This document shows positions 13,191-25,163 of a stretch of 64,000 nt of DNA, in pieces. The stretch is from Balanoglossus misakiensis (lineage: Eukaryota; Hemichordata). The stretch is taken from the NCBI GenBank assembly GCA_040954595.2, contig CM082596.2, forward strand, positions 7,688,001 to 7,752,000, written 5' to 3'. A program made the position numbers and the translations under genes. The notes under the pieces are model-generated. The model did no database searches, had not been told where the DNA came from, and saw nothing but the letters and a program-made list of their open reading frames with translations. Position 1 is the stretch's first letter. Each line of letters starts with the position of its first letter.

Positions 13191-16100
13191 TCACTGTATC
13201 CATGACAACGTGTACAATGAAATATACATATGTAATTTCTCTTTACTTAATGATATGCCCCGTGATATGCTTTCTTTGCTTTTCTTCTCTCAATCACTCC
13301 GATCAAGATGTTGTTGTGTGTTCATGTCATATTAAGTTTTTAAAAAATAAATGTGGGTAAACACTTTACGAACCCGTTTCAAGGAAACTTACCTTGAAAG
13401 CTTCCACGGAGATAAGGGTCAATTGCTCACGATTTGATATTACCATCAGCATTGTATTGGGCTAATGCACCCGTTAAAATTACTTTTCCATTTGTGCAAT
13501 TTTTAAATACATGTCAGCCGGCTCATTTGTAATGTTGGCTTTCTTGGAGATGGATTGCGGGGACAACTATCAGTCAGTCCCACTGACAGAAAGATGACAC
13601 GAAGACAATGGCTGTGTCAACATGAGCGGGCCCATCATATTCATTAATTGCCATGCATTTCATGCGGAAGACAACGTGAGATTGCTTGACTACAACGGTC
13701 CACAATGGCGCGCCCTTGAATGCTTCATATAAACACCAATTATTGCCACTAAGCTTGTCATATATGTACGCTTTCGATGACATGCACCAATGGGGTTATT
13801 AATCAGTGGGTGCATATTCGTTGACAAACGGACACGCATACAGGTGTTAATGATACGGAAACAATGGCAAAAGAGAACATGTTTCGAACAATAATTTGGC
13901 TATTCAACAATAGTCCATAAATTGCATGCCAAGTTTACGCACAATATAGACTGTGAAATTTTAAAAGTTAACGTCAAACCGATACTGTGCATTTTAACTT
14001 GTAATAGACATAACCTCACAATTGCTTGACAACCTTGTACAGTGTACTTTTCAATGCTTTTCAAGTGGCATATTGAGAACAATGTGATATATTTAAGCTG
14101 AGTTAATAGTCTCGGAGAGAAAGGGGTCAGGTAAGCGCAGTTAGTGCTAGTTTCCATTTTAGAATCACTCTTATTTATCAGACCAGCAATTGGAAAAGTT
14201 TAGAGTGGTATCTAAACTACAAATTGAATTTGTCTGGTTGTTAGTCGCATGTCTCAGACTGAGGATAGCCAATATTATGATTAAGCACTTAGAGTCGTAT
14301 CAGTTGCACTTACATTACATAAAGGAAACACACATCTTTTAACAAACCGAATACTTTAAAATAAGAAATCGTCGCAAATATTTAATTCCGAACAAACATT
14401 TTTAATTAGCAAAAACTACATATGTAGGGTCAGTTTAATTGTTCATTCAACAGTATTTCACTTTCCTAGACCTCGCATGTAAGGTCAATCGTAAAAACTT
14501 AAGGCTGTATTTGACATCTGGCAGATATCGAAGACTGGTGACATAATTACATGCGCTGTTACAAGTTATACCAGATCAGTTATTTTCGCTCGTGTATCTA
14601 TCAAAGGCATACATTTTTTAAATAATGCTTAATACGTACACAACAGGTAAAGGGGACTGACCGATGTGAATACCTTTCAGAGAGAAGAAAAAACCTGATT
14701 GTAGCTAAGGGCGAAGTACACGAGACAGACTATCATACATTATCGATATCATCTGTCAGTGACACAGATTTTAAAGTTATGTGCTTGTCTGCAAGCAAGG
14801 CACTGGTGTCTTGAATATTGTATTTTAGAAAACAAATATTAAGTACTTTATGTTGGACTGTGTTTTTTAAATGTTTAATACGCCTAACGATATTTCGCTA
14901 GCGTAGGCTGTGTTAGTTTGCTTTATACGGCCGATGACAACACAAGAAAAAAAAACAATCCTCAAAATCCTTGTCATGAATTATAGAGCTTTTCCGTGGT
15001 TTAAGATACTTTTTTTTACATAAGTCATTCGAAATAATCTCCTTTCCCTGCGATGCAAATGAATCCTTACGATTGTGGGCTGATTAATGGCACAACTTGT
15101 GATATTGAAAGAAACAACTGAAATACCACTGAGCGTCTGAAATAGCTGTGATGTGATGCTTGCAAAAAAACCCAAAACATTGTGAATTTGCAGAACCAAG
15201 GAAGCACAAATGATATCTCCTCTCAGGTGAATTCGGCATCTCTGTTAAGAAACTATTGCATTTTTTGCAGGCTATTGAACTAACATCGGTGCTTTTATAT
15301 GGTGACTTTTTGTATCTTTTTTTACATTTCTTTTTTATGCCACTGTCAGTTTACATATAATGTTAACGCTACGATGACCATACCATCAAAAACGAGTTCA
15401 TGTCTCTCACCAATCTTAGTACACAATTTGCATGATGTTATCCGCAGTGGGAACAACATTTTCATTGTTTACCGAGAATTTAATTTTTGGTCGAACGTGT
15501 GTAATGATTCATTAATAGCTAATTAAACATAGGTGCATTGTTTACTTAAATGATGAAAATTAGTTGTTGCTCACAACTTAAAAATGCTGTAATGGACTTA
15601 TCATGTGTTTTTGAACAAACACAGCCAGGTAACACCCTGTACCGGTACATCATGTTTGTTTAATTAGGTTGTTGACATTTTATGTGTGGGCAGCGCTTGG
15701 CGTAGGGGGACATGGTGAAAACGAGGGTTACTGCAGTCCGCTATATTAGCCTGGCATCACCATCTATCCTAACCAATCACCATGTTTGATAGTCAATTAA
15801 AAGCTTTTATGAAGTCATCTGGGGGCGCTGTCCCAATACGCAAATGCGGAAGTAAAGATCACTTTGGTGTCGAGACATGGCAGACTCGTAGGCGACGTAT
15901 TAGATCGAACAATTAAGGCAACGATGGGCTTGTAGGAAAGTGCCAACTCTGGCGAAAAGTCAAGAAGATGGATAGCAATTTTGAGAGGACGATTTTCCAC
16001 GGGGCTTTAACCTGAAAACAATGACTGTACCTCAGGGAATGATAATATGTTCAGTGAGCTTCCTGCCTGCACACAGAGCGAAAAACGATAAGTGAAAGGT

Positions 16101-16457
16101 TAAAACACGAGAAGGAAAGAAATGACATCCGGGTATACAGGTATATCCTTCAATCCAGCTATCAGAGACAGATTACACCGTTGCAAAGCATGTGTAAACA
16201 ATTGTCTGTGATATAGCCCTCAGGTTGGATCAACAGATTTAAAAAGCATTCATAATGACTATTTCATTGCTCAGTCGGGATGTCTGAGTATTGTCGCTGA
16301 AAAAGTGTTAAACAATTTCATTGAAACTCCTGGTACTCTATTGCAGCGTATAACGAACTATATGTCCTAGTGCCAAAAGTTTTATCACACGGGCACAATC
16401 AGTTCAGGCAAGTGGAAGTAATGGCACCAGACATGAACATTTAGTTAAATTATGGCC
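13191..16457. other. Long AT-rich non-coding stretch
   Basis: No gene, RNA or mobile element is recognised over about 3.3 kb. Small open frames on both strands look random. GTACCGGTAC at 15641-15650 is a simple palindrome. Confidence 0.5.
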
Positions 16458-16790
16458 ACAGGACGACCATATTGGATCGAATGGTGACAAAAATTGACAG
16501 TCGTATGAAAGTCATGGTAGTTACACTGTCCGGCCGTGTGCCAAATTGGAAAGAAAAATCGGCTCAGACATGAATAAAGACAGTAGAAGAAACAAAGACT
16601 ATGGTCTGAGTATACCTCTTACACAAGAAAAATGCCTGTCAGGTAGCCATGTTGGATCATATCGCAAAACGTACACACAGAGTAGATTGTTCTTGTACCA
16701 AGTTTGAATGAAAATGGTTCAGGCATGTCTGAGTAATGGCTCAGGTGGATGCCCCATTACGCCCATGGGCACAAAGATAAAAAAGTGATA
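16458..16790 (+). repeat. Interspersed repeat with two related modules
   Basis: Two related blocks follow one another. ACCATATTGGATCG at about 16468 is echoed by GCCATGTTGGATCA at about 16646, roughly 177 bp later. Each is followed by a segment of similar organisation: ACTGTCCGGCCGTGTGCCAA then CGGCTCAGACATGAATAA in the first, TGTACCAAGTTTGAATG then GGTTCAGGCATGTCTGAGTA in the second. The second ends in a purine-rich ACAAAGATAA tail. The wording resembles a dispersed invertebrate repeat, but I cannot name the family without a search. Confidence 0.55.
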
Positions 16791-19110
16791 ATACTAGTAA
16801 TTTATTGCCTCTTGAATTTGTTGTGTACTCGACTTCCGTAGATAAATATGTTTGTCACATTAGGGGTGACCTAAAAGTACAGTGTCTCATGCAGCAATAA
16901 ACGTAATATCCGACTTATTCTCTGTTCATTGCTAATCATCTCTCGTTGGTACCACTGCACAGGCGCAGGCACAATTTTGTCAGCGAAATGTCTGAGGCAG
17001 GGGTTTTATCATTTGACAATAAGCACGGCGTTGTGACTTTGCAATTTCGCTTGGTTCAGCCATGTGTGTGGTATTATGGTAACGGCGCACACCGTGTCTG
17101 CCGTGGGGAAGAGATGAACACTTAGGAAATCCGACTCTGCGAATCAAGCTTTCCTGGAATCGCATAATATACTCATACATACGAAAGTACAGCTTAAGCA
17201 GTGCTTGCGTCCACCACTCCGGGGGGAATCCATCATTCGTACACAGTTCAGGCAGAATATGAAATGCGGTCAATAGATGCAATGTTTACCAGCGTTCTGT
17301 GACTGATGTCAGTTGTTTTTTGCTTTGGTGGGATCCATGTTTTGTAGTTGATTTATATAGCATGGTCACTGTTTATCATTCAGTCGCAAATTTCCTATAA
17401 AACACAGACTAATAGATATTATGTCACTTTAAGTTTTGTTACTATGTCTATATTACTAATATTTTGTTACAATATTACTCATGTATTTTAGTTCCAAAGT
17501 ATATTGGTCTGCTTTCTGAAACACAGTAAATCATCTGATGTCAGAGATCTTCTTGGCAACACACCCCTACCCCGTCCCGGAATTTTTATTTAAGGATTTC
17601 TTAGACTGGAGAATACCTAAAATGATATTGTCAGAAAATCTTTTGAATAGGCTTATTGGTGTTGGTGCTTTTTCCTTATTTTTTTATTATAAATTTAATA
17701 ACATTTTGGCCTCGAAGATGGCCAGTGGCCATTTCCATTTTGCAGTCAACGTTCAGAAATAAACCAACAGGAAGTTATTTGATCTTCAGGAGTTATCACA
17801 AGTTGACACTTTCTCATTGATCTCAGACAGTACGCGACAGTGGAACATGGGCACAGCGACAGAGACACAGGCACCCCTATCGTGATAATTAAATTTGCAA
17901 TGGCTGCGTAAACCAATCAAACATGAGACGTTCCCGTGTCAAACCTCACAGTCAAGCTGTCTAACCTAATTTTTGGCGGCTCCACTTTGGTCTACCTGCA
18001 ACGCATCTCGCGCGCACTTAATGATCGTCACTTCCAACCTGTTTATTTAACAGCCTCGGCAAATTATTTGGACTATAATGTTTTACTACATGCTTCATGG
18101 CTGATGAAACAGTTGGGGAGGTGATGATAGTTATACCATTAATAAAGGTCCCTCGTCAAAAAGGAACTATTGTCCACAGGTAAACTAAACCCTCCCGCGC
18201 GGATGGATACGTGTTTGAAAATGTAGTTCCAGGCACAAGTGGACAGTGTTCAGCATTGGACATTTGCCTCGGAGGTGAACAAATATTACATCAAAATAAA
18301 GTTACCGGTTCGATTTTGTAATGTTGGGCTTTGGGTAATTTAGTATGAAATGTCGATGACTTCATTTCATTCCTGTGTAATTCGATGATTCTACCAGTAC
18401 TCCCCTGGTAGGGACTGCCAATGGCGTTGGCCATGTATATATATATTGTGATTGACACGCGATATTCTCATACATGTACATGTATATGATTAAGCAGACA
18501 TCTCTAAGTCAATCTTCTAATGACCATGCATGCGATAGCGCACTCTTTTTCATGTGGCTGCCCTGTGAAAATCTGTCATTGCCTACATCTCAGTTTGCAC
18601 AGTAGAAGGTATATATACCTTTAAAATCTGACTACGTCAATAGTTTGAATTTGAAGTATTAGGATGATGTGCAATCTGCGGCATTTCTTGAACGATTTTC
18701 ATCACTATTAGTGAGACAATATCTCGGCTATAGCGCAATCACGTAATGAGGCATTACGAGTATTCTAGAGGCAAAATCTTTTTCGTAAACTCAATGTTTA
18801 AGTGGTGGACTTCCAGCCACTTATCAGACCCTTATGTTTCCTCCTTTATCACAGTCAGATGGACATGTTTTTTCCCAAGTGCCATTGACCCCATTCTGAC
18901 TTATAACCATTGTGAAAATGTACAGAAATCTACTATTCAGAGAGCCTGTCCGCGATAAAATCTCTTCTCTAGTCACGGTTAATAATTGACGTCATTGTTA
19001 CACACAGCATGCCGGAAAAGCATTAGCGAATGTGGTAAAGGAAACTCATGTATTCTTAACAAACAAACAAACAAAAACAACCAACCAACAAATAAGCATA
19101 CAGTACCGGT
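16791..19110. other. Non-coding stretch, minor palindromes only
   Basis: No gene is recognised. CTACCAG (18391-18397) and CTGGTAG (18405-18411) form an inverted repeat, followed by an overlapping TACATGTA pair at 18471-18484. CRE-type TGACGTCA occurs at 18987. An AAC-rich stretch (19058-19092) leads directly into the CATA array. Confidence 0.5.
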
Positions 19111-19301
19111 ACATACATATACATACATACATACATACATACATACATACATACATACATACATACATACATACATACATACATACATACATACATACAT
19201 ACATACATACATACATACATACATACATACATACATACATACATACATACATACAATGTACATGCATACAATGTACATACATACATACATACATACATAC
19301 A

Positions 19302-19333
<32 letters not shown>

Positions 19334-20800
19334 CATACATACATACATACATACATACATACATACATACATACAATGTACATGCATACAATGTACATAC
19401 ATACAATGTACATACATACATACATACATACATACATACATACATACATACATACATACATACATACATACATACATACAATGTACATGCATACAATGTA
19501 CATACATACAATGTACATACATACATACATACATACATACATACATACATACATACATACATACATACATACATACATACATACATACATACATACAATG
19601 TACATGCATACAATGTACATACATACAATGTACATACAATGTACATACATACATACATACATACATACATACATACATACATACATACATACATACATAC
19701 ATACATACATACATACATACATACAATGTACATGCATACAATGTACATACATACAATGTACATACATACATACATACATACATACATACATACATACATA
19801 CATACATACATACATACATACATACATACATACATACATACATACATACATACATACATACATACATACATACATACATACAATGTACATGCATACAATG
19901 TACATACATACAATGTACATACATACATACATACATACATACATACATACATACATACATACATACATACATACATACATACATACATACATACATGCAT
20001 ACAATGTACATACATACAATGTACATACATACATACATACATACATACATACATACATACATACATACATACATACATACAATGTACATGCATACAATGT
20101 ACATACATACAATGTACATACAATGTACATACATACATACATACATACATACATACATACATACATACATACATACATACATACATACATACATACATAC
20201 ATACATACATACAATGTACATGCATACAATGTACATACATACAATGTACATACATACATACATACATACATACATACATACATACATACATACATACATA
20301 CATACATACATACATACATACATACATACATACATACATACAATGTACATGCATACAATGTACATACATACAATGTACATACATACATACATACATACAT
20401 ACATACATACATACATACATACATACATACATACATACATGCATACAATGTACATACATACAATGTACATACATACATACATACATACATACATACATAC
20501 ATACATACATACATACATACATACATACATACATACATACAATGTACATGCATACAATGTACATACATACAATGTACATACATACATACATACATACATA
20601 CATACATGCATACAATGTACATACATACAATGTACATACATACATACATACATACATACATACATACATACATACATACATACATACAATGTACATGCAT
20701 ACAATGTACATACATACAATGTACATACATACATACATACATACATACATACATACATACATACATACATACATACATACATACATACATACATACATAC
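19111..20800. repeat. 1.69-kb CATA array with 14 AATGTA cassettes
   Basis: The array is (CATA)n broken by cassettes in which CATA is replaced by CAATGTA (a 3-base gain) and, once per cassette, by CATG. Cassettes begin at about 19255, 19375, 19480, 19597, 19725, 19882, 19995, 20081, 20213, 20342, 20439, 20541, 20606 and 20688. They come as a full form with three AATGTA, a form with four (19597, 20081), a truncated form lacking the first AATGTA (19995, 20439, 20606) and a form lacking the third (19255). Order four-full-full-truncated at 19597-19995 recurs at 20081-20439, so a unit of roughly 450-490 bp has duplicated. Because CATA repeats contain no stop codon in any frame and the inserts are 3 bases, open frames of about 590-607 codons appear on both strands. 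They are not evidence of genes. Confidence 0.97.
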
Positions 20801-23514
20801 ATTTAGATGTGTGCACCACTCAAATTTCTGACAGATGCTTTTCACTGCGTATTAAATCAATAAAATCCACCGGAAGTTGAGAACAGCACGCCACCAAGCG
20901 ACAGCCATAAGTAACGACGTTGTGGTATTCACACGAAATACAGTCCCCTCGCAAGGGACACTGGCAAGTATGGTTTATATCACGACATTTCAAAAGATTG
21001 TGTTACTAAATTTATGCGATGGTAAAAGATAACCTATTTGCCTTAGCAAGTTAGTCAACAGCATCTGTCATCATAAAAAAAATCACATACACCAACTTGA
21101 GAAATTTAATTTTATGCAAAGTACGTTTCCTTATGAAAGTTGGGCTAACCTCTACAGATTAACAATGGTGTGTATGACTATTTGTACACAGAACAGGAAC
21201 AGCATGAAACTCATATGCACATGGGAACCAGACTAGTAATGTTAACTCAATAGTGTTGGTTTCTCAACTAAATATGCTTCCCATAATTCTCCTTAAACAC
21301 CAGACCCCTGCCTTTTAAATTCACCTCACAGTTTCATAGGGATGATAACTATAAATCAGATTATAAATCATGTACACGCTTCTGCGCATCCTGTGTATAT
21401 CAGTAGACTTAATAAAGCATAGATGTGAATCAGATTATTTGATGAATTTGAACCATTGATATTCGCTGTGATCAAGTGGAATGTTATCATAAAAAATGGT
21501 AATTTTATGCAGGAACCTACCTCTAAGACTAAGTATTTAACTTTGAAAACCAAACTCAATAAATTTTTAATGAAAAAGTCAAACTCTATGTTTACAATCT
21601 AGTGCACGTATCTCTAATATTGAAAATATACATCACGATTTATAATGATAAACTTTGCAGAATTGTCACGGATAGAGGTTACTTGTCCTTCAAATTTGAA
21701 AACAGTAAGTAACAGTAAAATCAGAAATTGGCATACATATACTTTTAGTTAAAAAAAACCAACAACTCTGGGTTTACAATGCATGTGATTTAAAATTTAC
21801 TTAATATTTAAAATTCAATATGGCTGCTTGTTGGTTTTGACTCGAGGGTAGAAAATGGATACTAATTACTACATTATCTTGACAAAATAATGTCATTTAC
21901 TTCACATCAAAGATGCAAGGCATGAATTCAAAAAAGGTGGCACCTGTGTACCCGCCTCGTACTGGAAATTCTACCCGCATGGAATGACTGGCAAATGATA
22001 CTGTGGGGAGCAGTATTTTTTAACATGGTCTGGACGGCAACGATATCAAACGAATAACACTGATTTATATATTTGTCAGGTGTAGAACCTGTTTCAGATA
22101 ACCTGTTTGATTAGCTTGCTTGTTTTCTAAAGGGACCCAAATATATTCCTTTGAATCGCATGATAAATGATAAAACATATTTTACGTGCAAAGGCAATGT
22201 GTCAGTGCAGGGGCAACATCAGTTGTCCTAAAGGGGATCGAAGGTTTTTATTGGAAAATTTCATGACAATTTTACGGTATTGATAACAGTACAGCGCTCT
22301 GTTCGTTTTATTGATTTTACTAATTCTGATACAAGGAGGCATGTACATAGAAATATTGGAACGCAATGATGTGCGCATAAACTTAAACATTGATCGTTCT
22401 CTTTGTCAAAACGAGGTGCAAAATTTTAACATTTTCACCAATTTTTCTCCAATTTTCCTGCGTAATTTTAGATCAAGTGGACTTAATTTTCCATCGTTTT
22501 CAGGTCTTTATCAAAATTTGAGAAAAAATGTAGGAAAAGTTATGAGCGTTTACTTTTTGAAAGATGATGATAAATTGACTGTAAAAGGGATAACATTACA
22601 GCGGGTGACATATCTAAGGTATCCTCAAACAAAATGGAGATCTTCACAGCCATGTATCACTGCAATTTAATGCCAAGTTTTTTTTTTGACCACTTGTGTT
22701 CTTGTTTTTAATACTAGCAATACATTATGCAGGGTACTAGTGATAATGACTTCTAACAGATGGTAAATGGCAGATAAAAGAATTGTCTCGTGGCAGTGAA
22801 GTTTTTGAGAGCTACACGTCTGTTTCAACTTGCACAATGGTAGATGCAGGAAGATAGCCACGCTAACCATTGACCCCTCAACGATTCCCTGGAGAATGAT
22901 AAAACACACACTCTGCGTCCTACTTTATGAGCAGCCAGGGCTCATATCGTAGAAAATATCAATTGTCTTCTTCTGATGCAATTTATTAGGTTTCATTGCC
23001 TCGTATCGAGTGGAATCTTCTTGTGTGCCGCTCATATTTTTATGAGGTCTTCGAAATGTTTGTGAAGCTTGTACTAGCAATCGATACAGATCATTTCCTC
23101 TGGGTGCAACATGTCATAGAAGGGCATAGAGGAAATAGCTTCGCTTTATGAAATAGCTGCATTCAAAATATACTCACTGGCGCTGGTTATAATGTGCGCA
23201 GTTGACTGGCCCGCATTCAGTTATCTATGAAAGGCAGTAATTTTAACGTGAAAGGCACGTTTGCAGAATTTATCGACGCAATAAAATTAGGCAATGAATA
23301 AATCAACGCTAAGTGTACTTTGGCCTGTGACAATCCTTGTGAAGGCAAAGAAGTTGACACCTTTCTGACGTTGATCGATATCTGTAGGACAATATTGGCG
23401 TAAAATGAACATCCACACTTAATGGACTTTAGGTCATAAAAGGGATAACACCATCTTTCTCCATTCAGGCCTCTAGCTTTTCCTGTTTTGTCTCAAATGG
23501 AAGGGTTTTAGCCT
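20801..23514. other. Non-coding stretch, nothing assignable
   Basis: About 2.7 kb of AT-rich sequence. The open frame at 22311-22670 (119 codons) is AT-driven and unlike any family I know. No repeats or RNA genes were recognised. Confidence 0.5.
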
Positions 23515-23653
23515 GTATGTATGTGTGTGTGTATGTATGTATGTATGTATGTATGTATGTATGTATGTATGTATGTATGTATGTATGTATGTATGTATGT
23601 ACGTACGTATGTACGTATGTATGTATGTATGTACGTATGTATGTACGTACATG
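23515..23653. repeat. TATG microsatellite with GTGT and ACGT variants
   Basis: The array begins TGTATGTATGTGTGTGTG, continues as more than 20 TATG units, and then mixes in TACG units (GTACGTACGTATGTACGTATG near 23600). Reading frames through it are artefacts. It abuts the long palindrome at 23654-23774. Confidence 0.95.
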
Positions 23654-23774
23654 CATAAGCTTACACACACACTTACATACGGTAGATACATACATACGTA
23701 CGTATGTATGTATTCATCTATGTATCTACGGTATGTATGTATCTACCGTATGTAAGTGTGTGTGTAAGCTTATG
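23654..23774. repeat. Long perfect palindrome, 40-bp arms
   Basis: The left arm 23654-23693 begins CATAAGCTTACACACACA. The right arm 23735-23774 is its exact 40-bp reverse complement, ending GTGTGTGTAAGCTTATG. The 41-bp spacer contributes to a second perfect palindrome of 26 bp (23688-23713, centre ACGTACGT). Two alternative hairpins or cruciforms are therefore possible. Identical arms imply recent formation or ongoing correction. Confidence 0.93.
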
Positions 23775-25129
23775 GATGTATGTAGTTTTCATCTGTATTG
23801 TATAAAAAGTGACGAAACGTATTTGCTGTGTTCGAATGGTCAAATTTTAAATTGAAATTCTGTTGACTTGTTACTTCTTGTCGAGCTGTAATAAGTGAAA
23901 TGAAGTGTGCCATTTATCTGAGTGTGTTATCTTGTTGCTTGTGTTATGTCACCGATGACAACAAGCGCAGATACATTGTACATGTGCATTCACAGCACTG
24001 CAATTACATGCTTCTTAAAGACTTGGTCGCTGAATCATTGTCTGCAATATGTCAACGCAAGCTTGGTGTGTAATAAGGTGCATTCATGGAAAACCATTTA
24101 GAAAATGAACTTATGAATGTGATTAAGAAATAAGGGCCTGATTGTTAGTGCGGCAAAGCTAACATGGAGCTCTGCACGTACCTAATCAAAGACCAAAAAG
24201 GTTTGGTTTTTAATTGGTCCTTACAATAGGAGGTGGATATGAAATTTACATTCCCGTAAAGTAGGCATGTAGTTAAGGAAATTACTAGTAAATTGAGCCG
24301 CGATGCGTGCACGATCGCTTCATTCTCGCGTCACGTCTTGTAGTTAAGTGTCACTTACAAAAACATTGGGTGCTTTGTGGAGGGCCGAACTTTGACTCCG
24401 AGTCATCAGAAACATGACCGGTTATTCAGAAGTTGATCGGAGCCTGGATCGACTACCTTCAGTGGCAGAATTATCGACCGTAAGAGGAAAGATCAAATAA
24501 TCATCTCGGTGTTTACAAGATACCTCTAACTTCTGTTCGCTTGATCCAATTTAATTTGTCCACGGACGTCCTGATTACATGGAAGGATAAACACACAATT
24601 GCAATGACTGAAACAATATTGGAAATGTATGTGGAATTATTTCATTCAATCAGCTTGCATAGAACGTGTATAAATGGCTCAAATTTTATACTGAAATGAA
24701 ACCATTATTCATTTTGATTTTAGCTTTTGAAAACTTATTAGATTTATTTTTACGCCATGTGTTATGAACCCTTATAAATATGTCTATGTGATAATCAAAT
24801 GACCTAGTTTTTTCGTATGGGTTTGCGTCCATTCATAACAGATGCTGGCGTCAAGGTAGTACACTGACAAGGCTTTGTGATAAGCTTATAATCTTCAAAA
24901 CGTCAAAAGGTTAATAAATCACCTCCATTTGTTCACCAATGTAATCCATCTTTTATGTTGAATGTCACAGTCACTTTGTACATGCATAAAAACATCATGA
25001 ACTTTCACGATTCATGCCAAAAATATACAGGTTTTTGTTTAGTAACACAATAAAATCTGTTCAAGAGTGTTGGAAAAACATCCCTACCACTATGGTATAT
25101 GACGTCAAAGGCAAGCAGGTATTACAAAC
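23775..25129. other. Non-coding stretch, nothing assignable
   Basis: No gene or repeat is recognised. A CRE-type TGACGTCA lies at 25100-25107, just before the ATTC array. Confidence 0.5.
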
Positions 25130-25163
25130 ATTCATTCATTCATTCATTCATTCATTCATTCAT
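25130..25163. repeat. (ATTC)n microsatellite
   Basis: About eight perfect ATTC units. Confidence 0.95.

Noticed and set aside
19111-20800. CRISPR-like appearance of regularly interrupted repeats
   Set aside because: The repeats are a 4-bp microsatellite and the interruptions are near-identical cassettes rather than unique spacers. There are no cas genes and the context is eukaryotic.
18979-20880. Open frames of about 413-607 codons on both strands reading as HTYI or MYVC repeats
   Set aside because: CATA/TATG repeats lack stop codons in every frame and the AATG insertions are 3 bases long, so all frames stay open. There is no coding signal.
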